From Sanderia malayensis (Eukaryota; Cnidaria; Scyphozoa; Semaeostomeae; Pelagiidae): DNA of 64,000 bases. Position numbers and translations under genes: made by a program. Position 1 is the first letter of the stretch; each line of letters starts with the position of its first letter. This document shows, one piece after another, positions 9,543 through 19,197 of this stretch. The stretch lies in assembly GCA_013076295.1 (NCBI GenBank), contig RQOL01000900.1, forward strand, positions 36,671 to 100,670, read 5' to 3'. Under the pieces are notes generated by a model. It did no database searches. It worked only from the letters and a program-made list of their open reading frames with translations, and was not told the origin of the DNA.

Positions 9543-10903
9543 TATGATTCAATGTTATCTCGATCTCGCCCTAACTGTTTTTTATGTCTTTCTTCCTCAT
9601 TAATTCTATTTTCCTCTTTTAAACTATTAAAAAACACTTGTTTTGATATAAAATCACTATTTTTTATTCTTTGTGCATCTTTCACCATTGAATGTTTAAT
9701 ATCTTTCGTTAATACCCATACTGCTCTCCAATATAAAGGTGTTGTCACTAAACTCCACTCCTTTTCTTTTTTTATTATATCATCCAATTTTACAACATCT
9801 GGAAATGTGACTTCTTGTATTTGATCTGTAAAGAATCGTCCATCAACTAATTCTCCCCCTAAATCTTTCAATGTATATGCAAAAGGAGTATATGACAAAT
9901 CCACTTTATATATAACAAATATTTCATCCGTCCATTGTTTATGAAAACCTCTTTTAAAAATCTTTTTTCTTTGTGCTATTCTTACATATTGACCTTTTTT
10001 ATATTTAGACATTACTTTTTGTTGTTTAGTTGCAGTTTCATCCATATCATTTTCCTTACTCAATCTTCGTTTCATTGGCTTGCGTGATTTTGCTATTTTC
10101 GCCTCTTGAATTGACCAGTATTTTTGTAGATTTTTTCTCACTTCAGGATAATTATTAACATTCACCTCATTGGGTGCCATTCCAATAATTCGATGATATG
10201 AATTATTTATACTTTCCACAATTTCGTTCAATACAGATAAATAATTCTTTGAATTATTAGCTTCCATATACTTTACTAATTTTAATTTCAATGTTCTATT
10301 ATATCGTTCCACTATAGCGCATTTTGGGTCATCATTTGCAAATATTATTGTTATATCGTTCTGTTTGATTAATGCTCTAAATGCAGCATTAATAAATTCT
10401 GATCCACGATCAGCTCTTATAAATTTAGGGCGACGCGGAGTTACATCTAAAATACTCTTCATAGCTAACACACTTGAAGGTCCTGATTTATTCGTCATTG
10501 CTCGAACCCAAGCATGTTTATCGAATTGATCGATACAACAAAATAAATAACGCGTTCCATTATTGAAATCAGGATAAAATATTGCATCACTTTGCACATC
10601 CATTAAATCAATTTCCCAACAATAATCCTGTCGTCCAACTTTTATCGGCGGATGAACCCATTGTTTTTTTATTGGTTTATAATGTCCATACGTAATATTT
10701 GATTTTGACCATTCAATCGTTTGTGCTCGCGTTAATGTTGGAATTTGTTTTTTTGCATATTTATAAAATTTATTTAAACCAGAATATGAGCCAGGAAAAG
10801 AAGGAGTATTATATAACGTTGACAGTTTTTCATTTAATATTCGTTGTTCACTAAGACTCATTTTTTGCAGCTGTTTTTTTACATTCATTATACAATTCAT
10901 CAA
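9542..10903 (-). CDS. Retrovirus-like integrase, Polinton/adintovirus type, intact
   Basis: 453 aa, uninterrupted. The N-terminal region has PSFPGSYSGLNKFYKYAK, typical of Polinton integrases (the F54H12.3-like group). The rve catalytic core has all three acidic residues in context: WEIDLMDVQ, IRADRGSEFI and IVERYNRTLK. A C-terminal SH3-like segment follows (FKRGFHKQWTDEIF, then YTLKDLGGELVDG), then a charged tail of about 90 aa. It would catalyse insertion of linear element DNA into chromosomes. It is the best-preserved gene of the block and anchors its identification. Codon use is AT-rich like its neighbours. A domesticated integrase is the alternative, but the flanking capsid-type genes argue for an element. 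Confidence 0.9.
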   Translation of the reverse strand: MMNCIMNVKKQLQKMSLSEQRILNEKLSTLYNTPSFPGSYSGLNKFYKYAKKQIPTLTRAQTIEWSKSNITYGHYKPIKKQWVHPPIKVGRQDYCWEIDLMDVQSDAIFYPDFNNGTRYLFCCIDQFDKHAWVRAMTNKSGPSSVLAMKSILDVTPRRPKFIRADRGSEFINAAFRALIKQNDITIIFANDDPKCAIVERYNRTLKLKLVKYMEANNSKNYLSVLNEIVESINNSYHRIIGMAPNEVNVNNYPEVRKNLQKYWSIQEAKIAKSRKPMKRRLSKENDMDETATKQQKVMSKYKKGQYVRIAQRKKIFKRGFHKQWTDEIFVIYKVDLSYTPFAYTLKDLGGELVDGRFFTDQIQEVTFPDVVKLDDIIKKEKEWSLVTTPLYWRAVWVLTKDIKHSMVKDAQRIKNSDFISKQVFFNSLKEENRINEEERHKKQLGRDRDNIES

Positions 10904-11271
10904 TCTCTTTTATCAGTTTTCGCTGCATTTTTTTATGCTTACTTAATATACCTTTTTTTCTGCTTTTATCATCAATTTTAACGCTTTTTTCCCAAAACAA
11001 TCTGTTTCTTTTTCTCGTTCATCATCATCTGATGATTCTTCAGTCTCACTTTCACTACTGCTGTAGTATCACTACTGCTGCTTGATGATACATATATATC
11101 TTTTTTACGCAATTTCGTTTTCTTTCTTCTCTTTCTTTTAGCAAGTTCTCTAGCTACTTTTTGAGCAATAACGCTTTCATCCACAACATTTCGCCTTCTC
11201 TTACGCATTAAACGCGGTCTCCGGGCAGCTGATAATCTTGAAATTGTTCTTTCATCATCGTCATCCTCCAT
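10862..11271 (-). CDS. Ser/Lys/Arg-rich small protein overlapping integrase start
   Basis: The frame opens at ATG 11271 with an acidic start (MEDDDDERT), then basic stretches (RPRLMRKRRRN, AKRKRRKKTKLRKK) and a serine run. Near 11060 the acidic, serine-rich sequence (SSESETEESSDDDERE) continues in another frame, and a further lysine-rich segment runs to a stop near 10862 inside the integrase 5' end. At least one, probably two, frameshifts are therefore needed. The composition suits a DNA-condensing core protein or nuclear protein. No family is recognised. Confidence 0.4.
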
Positions 11272-11285
11272 CGATTCACCATACC

Positions 11286-12498
11286 CTACATCTCTTCATC
11301 ATCAGTCTGATCTCGATAATCTCCTCTCCTCCTTAAAAATTTTTTTAAGGATTGTTCTACTTGTTGATCAATCATTTTGGAAATATTTCTCGTTTTTCCT
11401 TGCCCTTCTAACTCCGGATGTAATTGACGTCTTAAACGCTCCTGTCTTCTGGTGTGTGAAGCAACAGGTGAATATACCCCTTCTTCACTATCTGACTCAG
11501 ATTTTATTTGCGTGTTTAAACGCTTTACTCCACTTAAACTCTTTCTTACTTTTTACTTACCTGGGCTCCTCTCTCTAAAAGAGTCTTAGTCTGTTGTATC
11601 CTTCGGTGTAACTTACACCAGATGGGCCTGCTTCGTTTTTATCTATCGTTTCCGGAACTATAAAATTTACCCTTTTTTTATTTTCTATTGCAATTCGTTT
11701 TTGTAATTCATGAGGTAATATATCTATATTTAAACCTTCATCCACTAATTTTTTTGCAATTGAAACCAATCCACAGGAATATTTGTAAATTTATGTGGAG
11801 TGTTAATATACTCGATTAATTTTTGTACTTTTGCAGCATTCGGAATAAATTCATCATTTATATGAATAGTATTTCATCTTTATCAAACTTTATTTCTTTC
11901 GAATTCCGTAAGCCTTTACAAATTGCGTTGCATTATGTCCTAAATTATGCACTGACTGTAAATTTACTTCTGATATATCATGCCCATTTAAAATTTCTTT
12001 CAATTCTCGTTCTTTATTTTCTGTAAATACATTTCTTAATTGTTGAATCTGTTTCATTAAATGCTTGGTTTTGATATGTTTTGTTCCAATGACAATTTAT
12101 TATTATTACTAATTTGTTTTATTTCTTCCTTTAATTTTCTATCCTATTTTGTTGTACAGTGCTCACTTGATTTTCATTCTGAGTTTTAGTTGCATTTTGT
12201 GTTTCTAAACCTGATTCGATATATATCGTTTGTAATAAATCTTTCATATGATCCGCTCTTCTTAACCATTGAATTCGCTCAACAGGATTTTGGGCTGCTA
12301 ACGCTTTTTCCTTTAATACTTTTATTTGTTTTTCATAATTGTTTGGTATATCCAAAGCTTCACTTGTTGTAAGCGTTTATAATCTTTCATTGAGATTAAT
12401 ACATGCTTATTATTAGGAGTGATTTCACTATCTTTTTGAACATTTTCTACTTCATTTTCTTTTTTTTCAGTTAATAACGGTTTATTTTCTCGTTCCAT
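11286..12498 (-). pseudogene. Charged coiled-coil protein, fragmented by several frameshifts
   Basis: The start ATG at 12498 overlaps the stop of the preceding gene (TAA at 12499-12501). Consecutive segments in different frames all read as one charged, helical, Gln/Asn-rich protein: 12355-12498, then 12131-12355 (VERIQWLRRADHMKDLL), parts of 11775-12130, 11575-11769 (IDILPHELQKRIAIENKK) and 11286-11550 (TRRQERLRRQLHPELEG). At least three to four shifts are needed for about 400 aa. No domain is recognised. The location between small virion-like genes and the integrase suggests a structural or packaging role, which is only inference. Confidence 0.4.
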
Positions 12499-12812
12499 TT
12501 ATTTTGTTATAATTCCAGCAATTACCGTATTTCTATTTGGAAGAATTATAATACGACGTGCTCTATATTTCCTTCTTAAAGCTGAAATAATCTTTGAATG
12601 ATCTTTCACACGTTTTTTTCGTAAATTTGCTAATGATATATTATTTGATCCAATAGTTATAATCTGATTTGTTCTCGTATAATATTCTTTCTAATCTTAT
12701 CATACGCTTGCTGATTTTTAACTAACGCTTGTACACTATTATTCAAAGGCAACATTGTGTCTGCTCTATCATAGTTTTATTTTTTAAAGCTATTTAATAA
12801 CACATTTTCCAT
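12499..12812 (-). pseudogene. Small basic protein, two frameshifts in A runs
   Basis: From ATG 12812 (MENVLLNSFKK), through a segment starting near 12755 (MLPLNNSVQALVKNQQ), to a final segment at about 12499-12680 with IITIGSNNIS, RRKYRARR and IIILPNRNTV. The parts lie in three frames and the breaks fall at short A/T runs. The hydrophobic strand plus GSNN, followed later by IIILPNRN, is reminiscent of SGNH-hydrolase blocks, but too little remains to assign it. Confidence 0.3.
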
Positions 12813-12858
12813 ACTTCTTTAAATCAACTCATTTTACATTTAAATGTTTTTATTAATT

Positions 12859-13382
12859 TCAGTCTACCAATATTTCTTCAATTTCTTGTTTTACTTCAGT
12901 CTTTGGTCCACCATCAACAAATTCAATATCCTCATCCACTTCTCCTTCTTGAGGAAAAAATCGTTCCATAATTTTTACCTTATCTATTTGCTGCGAATGA
13001 TGTTGTCTGTTTTTTTATTTACTTTCTTGCCTACTTGAACTGGAGCTACTCGTTTTCTTGCAGGTGTAAGAATTGGAATCCAATTATTTTCTTTATCACA
13101 ACTTTCAAACATCACTTTTGTCATCATTTCTAATTTACCCCATCCATACACTAATCTTCTTGCAGTTGTAATCCATTCTTCAGCTTTTAAATTTTCAGTC
13201 TCTTTAAATATAAGTCTACACTTTACCATTACATCTGCATATCCATTTTTAGCTCCAACATATAACATATGTTTCGCATTTTGGGCTCCAGGAATATATT
13301 TCTTCAAGCTCTCACTAATCTGATACACCCCATTATTATGCGATACTTTGTATATAAAATCATACGCATTCACCAAAGCCAT
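12859..13382 (-). CDS. Unknown protein with acidic tail, one frameshift
   Basis: The ATG at 13382 opens a 132-aa frame (stop near 12984) with a basic C-terminal stretch (TPARKRVAPVQVGKKVNKK). The adjacent frame continues to a stop at 12859-12861 with an acidic tail (MERFFPQEGEVDEDIEF). The native product is therefore probably about 170 aa, split by a slip near the A run at about 13010. Residues 21-60 include SLKKYIPGAQNAKHMLYVG. No family is recognised. It lies just downstream of the BCL-2-like gene on the same strand. Confidence 0.45.
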
Positions 13383-13500
13383 CTTGAAATAAACCGTTCT
13401 CTTTATTTTATCTCGCTTTATACATTAAATTTTAGTATTTTAATAAAAACATTTATTTTCTTTTAAACCATCAATCCAATATATTTCATTAATATATCTC

Positions 13501-13890
13501 TCACACTTTTTTTTCTTTTTTTCCAAATTTTAACATAAATGCATCCCAATCTTGTTTCTTAGAATACATCATTTTTAACAAATATTCTCTTACTTCAGAT
13601 TCATTTTTTTCTGATGTTTGAAGTTTCTTTGCGCACGCAGCAAATAACGCTGCTACACGCCCCCAATTTTCTATTCCATCACTCATCATTTTTCGTTCTA
13701 TCGCGTAAAGATCTACAACTTCAATTGCATTATTCGCTGCATTAAAGAATTGATCATTTCTATTCCAAATTTCTTTAACAAGTCTCATCATTACTTTTGT
13801 ATTATCTTGCACTTTATCTAGTTCTTTTTTTCCTAAATTAACTAATACAAAATCATCTATCATAAACCACGTTATTTCTGAAAGTGGCAT
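13501..13890 (-). CDS. BCL-2 family homologue (viral-type)
   Basis: 129 aa, intact. An alpha-1-like segment IDDFVLVNL starts near residue 11. The central helix shows a near-canonical BH1 motif, SDGIENWGRVAALFAACAKK (about residues 70-89), where DG-x-x-NWGR is the BCL-2 signature. The C-terminal part has a BH2-like QDWDAFMLKFG (about residues 113-123). There is no hydrophobic tail anchor, and the protein is short like viral BCL-2 proteins. Family members bind BH3 proteins at mitochondria to control apoptosis. It lies between a tandem death-domain gene and an unknown gene, all on one strand. A pro-apoptotic role cannot be excluded, but retention in an integrating viral element favours inhibition of host cell death. 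Confidence 0.82.
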   Translation of the reverse strand: MPLSEITWFMIDDFVLVNLGKKELDKVQDNTKVMMRLVKEIWNRNDQFFNAANNAIEVVDLYAIERKMMSDGIENWGRVAALFAACAKKLQTSEKNESEVREYLLKMMYSKKQDWDAFMLKFGKKEKKV

Positions 13891-13959
13891 TTTAATTATC
13901 CTATTACAATTCTATCATATATATACTTATATTACATGTTTATTTTTTTATGTTTTTTT

Positions 13960-14756
13960 TCAATCAAGATCTATATTTCTCATTAATACTTCCACATGAT
14001 CTTTCACGAAACTTGTCCAGGAATTATCTAACGCATGCATCAATGCTTCTACTGTTTGAATACTCGTTCCATCTAGACACCACAACCATGCATCAAAGAA
14101 ATGAATCATAGCTGTTGTTACATCCGTCCATTTATATTCTTTTTGATTGACTTTTTCAGTTGGAATAAGCACTTCAATCCATCTTTCATTTAATAATTGC
14201 CTAATAAGCGTTCTTACATCATCAATTCCCATTATTTGTATTATCGGTGCCGTATATATTCTATACCAATATATAAACGGTTCTTTTGAACATCTTTCAA
14301 CATACGAACTTACACGTGATACTAGCTCTGGTTTATATTACACCATAACATCAAACATTTTCTGCCATGTTAATTCCTCATATACAGCCCATTTCCAAAT
14401 CATCCACCACACTGCTCTTCCTTCATCTTCACCCGATCTTTCCCATATTACTGAATCTTCAATCTTTTCATGCTTCCAGTTAAATTTTTTTTGTAACACT
14501 TCATACAATTCCTTTGCTTTCATTCCATCCATCAACCAAATAAACGATATGTACCACTGCCACAACCCTTCCCTTTCATTATTTCCTCCAATTTATCATT
14601 TCTTTCTTCTATCAAAATTGGATCTTTTAATGGTTCTTTATTTTGCGCCTCCAATAATTGATAGATTTCATCTGATATTTTATCTTCTTCATATGGCCAT
14701 GGTTTAACTTTATATTTCGAAATAACTTCTTCATTATTAGTTGCCATTTTTAACAA
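13960..14756 (-). pseudogene. Tandem death-domain-like protein, broken by a frameshift and a stop
   Basis: The start ATG is at 14756. The N-terminal frame runs to 14532, the next frame covers 14338-14565, and an in-frame TAA at 14338-14340 separates it from an open frame continuing to 13960. Two death-fold-like helix sets are visible. One ends RAVWWMIWKWAVYEELTW, giving the helix 5-6 pattern with a central W and a T-W before the last helix. The other ends AWLWCLDGTSIQTVEALMHA. Intact length would be about 265 aa, like the gene at 14873-15637, suggesting paralogy. The death-domain call rests on pattern only. Confidence 0.5.
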
Positions 14757-14872
14757 TTTAATACATGAACTAAAATCTTATTTTATTGCAACATCTTTTA
14801 TAGCTTCTACGAATGACAGCTGTCAATCACACAAAGAAAATAACACTTTTTTTCTTCAAATTCACTTTATTT

Positions 14873-15637
14873 TTATTGAGCAAATCTAACAATTTCCTGA
14901 TACAAATCAAGATCTTTATGAGTTTTTATTTCTAATCTCTTAATAGTGTTCAATAATCTTCTTGTTGTTGCTTCAAATCGGAAACGAAAAATCCACTTTT
15001 GTAACATATCTTGCACACAACTTGTCTGGATGAAATCTCCGTTATGTTTATGATTATATTTCAACGCTTCCAAATCATATTTCACTTCATCCGCTTGAAA
15101 CAAAAACGTGAACAAATCGGTTGCTTTTTCTCCTACTTCCGATATTATTGCATCAAACACATAAAACCAAAAATGAAAATCATTGACTTGCGGATATTTA
15201 TCAGTAAAACCATCCACTTCTCGCGCAATATCTTCTCTTCCAATTTTATTCATCACCTCACTGATATCTGAATAATCCAACATTTCACACATACTTCTAT
15301 TCCAACTTTTAAATATATTATATGTGATTTTGTGAACATCATTCGGTGCTCTCTTTTTAATCATTTTCAAATCTGGTAACCGCGTAACTTCAGTTTTTAC
15401 ACACCATTCCTGAATCCCATAATAGAATTTCTCAAAATCCGTTCCTATTTGGCATATCCATCTATATAGATTACATGTCCACAAAAACAATTCACCTTGA
15501 TAGGCTTTTGCTTCAGCCTTATCCCAGAAGCGCATCTCATAAAATTCCCAATCATCATCATCAACATATCTATCTATTAAACTTACATTCGGGATATGCA
15601 TTACTGACGACATAATGATAACTAATTTTAATTCCAC
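14873..15637 (-). CDS. Tandem death-domain-like protein
   Basis: 254 aa, uninterrupted. Domain 1 (about residues 45-140) has WICQIGTDFEKFYYGIQEW, then HKITYNIFKSW and a closing MNKIGREDIAREVDG, the L-x-x-IGR-x-DIA ending typical of death domains. Domain 2 (about residues 155-245) has IISEVGEKATDLFTFL, then VQDMLQKWIFRF and ATTRRLLNTIKRLEI. Death domains assemble with like domains of adaptor and receptor proteins in apoptosis or innate signalling. The product may act as a decoy in those complexes (inference). It starts 116 bp from the divergent gene at 15754, to which it is similar. No signal peptide or membrane segment is seen. Confidence 0.6.
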   Translation of the reverse strand: MELKLVIIMSSVMHIPNVSLIDRYVDDDDWEFYEMRFWDKAEAKAYQGELFLWTCNLYRWICQIGTDFEKFYYGIQEWCVKTEVTRLPDLKMIKKRAPNDVHKITYNIFKSWNRSMCEMLDYSDISEVMNKIGREDIAREVDGFTDKYPQVNDFHFWFYVFDAIISEVGEKATDLFTFLFQADEVKYDLEALKYNHKHNGDFIQTSCVQDMLQKWIFRFRFEATTRRLLNTIKRLEIKTHKDLDLYQEIVRFAQ

Positions 15638-15753
15638 TTTTCTTCCCTTCTTATACCCTTTTCATTTTACGCATGCGCTATAACACTCTTTGTTAGGTTA
15701 GGAGGGACTTACCATTATAAATTCACGTTTTTTACTTACTTCTCTCATTCACC
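15638..15753. promoter_or_regulatory. 116-bp divergent intergenic region (likely bidirectional promoter)
   Basis: Separates two head-to-head paralogous death-domain-like genes. It contains CGCATGCGC (around 15672), a palindromic NRF1-like site, and ATTATAAATTC near 15715 as a possible TATA element for the plus-strand gene. Promoter function is inferred from the arrangement. Confidence 0.4.
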
Positions 15754-16278
15754 ATGTCGACTCGTGGATTATGGGTGTTTTACCGTCGTCTACGTCTTAT
15801 CATCAATCAACTCGGCTCATCATTTGACCGATTTTATTCTGATATTTTACAACATTGGCCTCTGAATCGCAATCTAGCCGACATCGAAAAAGATACACCC
15901 TATGATTGCCACAAGATAACTTACAACATTATCAAAGAATGGAATGATGTACGTGATCAGAAATTGGAATATCACATCAATCCAAGCAAATATTGCGCCA
16001 TCGATCTCATGGATAAATGGTTGTTAAATGTAAAACATAACGCATGTCTTTGCCATCTTCTATCTGTGATGAAGCAAATGAAACTCAAAACTCAAACCAA
16101 TAAAGATATGCTCACTGACTTTATTGTTGAACATCGGCTTTATCGATTTTGCATCTGTTCGCGCTCAACCAGAACATCTGTTCATATTAATTCACGCGAA
16201 GAACCTTTTAATATTAATTATTCACGAGAACATGCTCAATTGCTTGAATCTCCATTTGAACTTTTTAGATATCGCTAA
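15754..16278 (+). CDS. Death-domain-like paralogue with internal deletion
   Basis: 174 aa. It matches the neighbour at 14873-15637 in two separated places: INQLGSSFDRFYSDILQHW with CHKITYNIIKEWN (start of domain 1), then AIDLMDKWLLNV with LLSVMKQMKLKTQTNKD (end of domain 2). The roughly 90 residues between are missing, so the product fuses the first half of one death fold to the second half of the other. The last ~40 residues (after EHRLYRFC) have no counterpart. It is divergent from its paralogue and is the rightmost gene of the viral-type block. It may be a regulatory hybrid fold or simply a decayed copy. The next 180 bp hold nothing I recognise. Confidence 0.5.
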   Translation: MSTRGLWVFYRRLRLIINQLGSSFDRFYSDILQHWPLNRNLADIEKDTPYDCHKITYNIIKEWNDVRDQKLEYHINPSKYCAIDLMDKWLLNVKHNACLCHLLSVMKQMKLKTQTNKDMLTDFIVEHRLYRFCICSRSTRTSVHINSREEPFNINYSREHAQLLESPFELFRYR

Positions 16279-16455
16279 AATTTAATTTACCTTTATATTT
16301 TTAACAATTCAATATAGATTATGATTTTGAATTTGCTATAATTCTTGTTATTCTCTCTAGTGTTATTATCTGCCTAAATTCAAATGCCCTCTGCCAATAC
16401 ATTAATCCGACACCTCCGAAAAGCTTAAACCTCTAACATTCCATCCCACCACATT

Positions 16456-16632
16456 CTTAAACATTTAACAATCCGCGGCTTTTCTTAAACATTTAAAAAA
16501 CCGCGCTGCTCTTAAACATTAAAGATTTACATATGGTCGTTATACTTAAACATTTAACAATCCGCGGCTTTTCCTTAAACATTTAAAAAACCGCGCCGCT
16601 CTTAAACATTAAAGATTTACATATGATCGTTA
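16456..16632 (+). repeat. ~89-bp direct tandem duplication before the DIRS element
   Basis: Two near-identical copies (16456-16544, 16545-16632) each contain CTTAAACATTTAACAATCCG, ACCGCGC and CATTAAAGATTTACATATG. The second flows into the DIRS reverse-transcriptase frame. It may be part of the element's terminal repeats or a duplication at the 5' truncation point. Confidence 0.75.
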
Positions 16633-18207
16633 GCCTATATATACTACTGATGGCCTCAGTGGACCTTAAAGATGCTTTTTACAGCATTCCTGTCAATAAA
16701 AATCACCAAAAATATTTTAAATTTTTTTGGAAAGATAAATTTTATGAGTTTCAAGGCATGCCCAAGGGTTATGGACCAGCCATGCGACTTTTCACCAAAG
16801 TTTTAAAACCCCCATTTGCTTGTCTTAGAGCCAAAGGACATATGTCAGTCGTATATGTTGATGACACTTATTTACAAGGCAACACTCAACAGGAATGCCT
16901 GGATAATGCAATAGCCACAGTTTCATTACTACGCAAACTGGGGTTTACTATTCATTTGGAGAAGTCTCAGCTGCTACCGGTTCAAGAACTAGAATTTTTG
17001 GGGTTTCTTATTAATTCTAAAAATATGACTATCAAGCTCACGGATAATAAAATCCATGGAATTCGCGAAAAAATCCTGAAATTTTTGAATATGAAAAAAC
17101 CCACTATAAAAGATCTTGCCTCTGTCATTGGCACTGTTATATCTACTTTTCCAGCCATTCCATATGGCAAATTGCATTATCGCAATTCTGAAAAATGCAA
17201 AATTGAGGCTCTCAAAATCAATAAAGGTAATTTTAAGGCCACTATTTTAATCAACCCGTCCATTAAACTAGAACTGCAATGGTGGCTTGACAACATTGCT
17301 AATACTTTTAATAATTTACACTTGCCGGACGTTGACATAGTCATATACACTGATGCAAGTGAACTTGGGTGGGGAGCTACAGATGGTGTCAACCCTACTG
17401 GAGGTCAATGGCTGCCCTCAGAAATGCAACATATTAATTGCCTTGAGCTTCAAGCAGCTTATTTTGCTATTAAATCATATTGCAGAAATAAAATATTTAA
17501 ACATATTAGGATCATGACTGATAATCTGACTACTGTGGCATATATTAATCATATGGGGGGCACCAAATCTGCCACATGTAATAATATTGCAATTATTAGG
17601 CGCATTTGAAAACGTTTGTTGAATTTGCGCCCTATAAATGTATTTTATTTTATTTTTTTTTATTATTATTACTATTTGGAACTTTTGCATACAACAAAAC
17701 TGTTGGATATCAGCGGCTCATGTCCCTGGTGTCGATAACACTATAGCAGACAATAAATCTAGAAAATTTCATGACAACACAGAATGGCAACTATTACCTA
17801 AACATTTTGATACAATTACTAATTCATTGAATTTTATGCCTACGGTTGACTTATTTGCCTCTAGAGTGAACCATCAATTAAATAGATATGTTTCTTGGCA
17901 CCCTGATCCTAATGCCATTGCCACTGATGCTTTTACAATTTCATGGACCGATATCAAATTCTATGCTTTTCCTCCTTTCAGCATCATAGGAGACACAGTG
18001 GCAAAGATTATAAAGGATGGAGCCTCGGGGATCATAATTATTCCCAAGTGGAACACCCAATGTTGGTTCCCCAATGTGATGCGTATCACAAAACAAATGA
18101 TACCAATCCCCAAAAAAGCTCTTCGGTTGCCTTCAAAACCCCAGGAAACACATCCATTAGAGAAAAACCTGTCTCTGATTGCACTTCTGGTCTCAGCTCA
18201 GCCTTAG
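16623..18207 (+). pseudogene. DIRS-type reverse transcriptase and RNase H, 5'-truncated and frameshifted
   Basis: 16623-17609 encodes the RT core: VDLKDAFYSIPV, the GMPKGYGPAMRLFTK segment and the catalytic VVYVDDTYLQG. An RNase H follows, with IYTDASELGWGA, INCLELQAAYFAI and IMTDNLTTVAYIN. After about 17600 roughly 90 bp of AT-rich sequence interrupt the gene. It then resumes in another frame (17638-18207) with SAAHVPGVDNTIAD and PTVDLFASRVNHQ, the usual DIRS RNase H C-terminal region. Gag and the RT N-terminus are missing. The element would copy RNA to DNA and integrate by recombinase; this copy is dead. Confidence 0.88.
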
Positions 18208-19197
18208 GGTGCTTAAATTTGCCACAATTGACACAGAATATCATTCTCTCATCGTGGAGAAAAAGTACTATGAATAAATATTCATCTACCTGGTCAAAGT
18301 GGCTAAAAATTTTGCGCTGATAAGGGCATTAATAGCACCCATACCAATATCAATTATGTGCTCGAATTTTTAACTAAGCTATACAGTAACGGGTGTCATT
18401 ATAGCGGGCTCTGCACAGCTCGCAGTGCACTTACTTCACTTGTACATATTGAGGATGGTCCTTCTATCACGGCCCATCCTTTAATTAACAGATTCCTCAA
18501 AGGGATATTTAACATGCACCCTCCTACGCCAAGATATGTCGAAATATGGGACGTCAATAAAGTACTTTAATATTTCAATAATAAGGATCATAATTATAAA
18601 CTCTCCTTCAAGGAACTTTGTGCTAAAACTGTTACTCTTTTGATGATCCTTGGGGCAAAGAGGAAAAATGTCTTTTCTACATTTTCTATTGATGATGTCA
18701 AAATTGATGACTCAAAGTGTATTATTTGTCCTAATAAAGTTATGAAGCATTCTAGACCAGGGTTTAAGCCTGAACCACTAGTATTTCACAGATACCAACT
18801 CAATACAAAATTGTGTTTCGTTAACTGTATTGAACATTACTTGCTTCAACGTAATAAGTTGATACCTGATGATAACAAAGCATTTATCATTACGTATGGG
18901 AGACCACACAAACCAGCTTCAACTGACACCATTTCAAGATGGATCAAAGATACGCTGAAGTCTTCTGGAATTAACATAGATATATTTACTTCCCATAGCT
19001 GTCGTGCTGCTTCTACAAGTAAAGCATACTCTGTAGGTGTTCCTCTGCATGAGATACTCAAAAGAGCAAACTGGAGTCGAGCAGAGACGTTTCAGAAGCA
19101 TTATAACAGGACTATTGTGCCAACTCTTAACGAGGATTTTAATTATGTTAAATCAATACTTGATAATTCAGCTGTTAATATTGATAATACGGAATAA
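18190..19197 (+). pseudogene. DIRS-type tyrosine recombinase, frameshift and one in-frame stop
   Basis: The N-terminal part starts in the frame ending at 18320 (SSWRKSTMNKYSSTWSKWL). It then shifts to the frame holding FLTKLYSNGCHYSGL (from about 18360). An in-frame TAA at 18568-18570 precedes the catalytic part (to 19197). That part contains the H-x-x-R box (TSHSCRAASTSKA), KRANWSRAETFQKHY with the nucleophilic Tyr, and a basic patch near ILGAKR. It completes the DIRS gene order RT-RH-YR. The terminal repeats needed to define the family were not located. Confidence 0.85.

Noticed and set aside
14147..14707. 186-aa plus-strand frame
   Set aside because: Antisense to the death-domain-like gene, with composition typical of a shadow of a Trp/Lys-rich coding strand.
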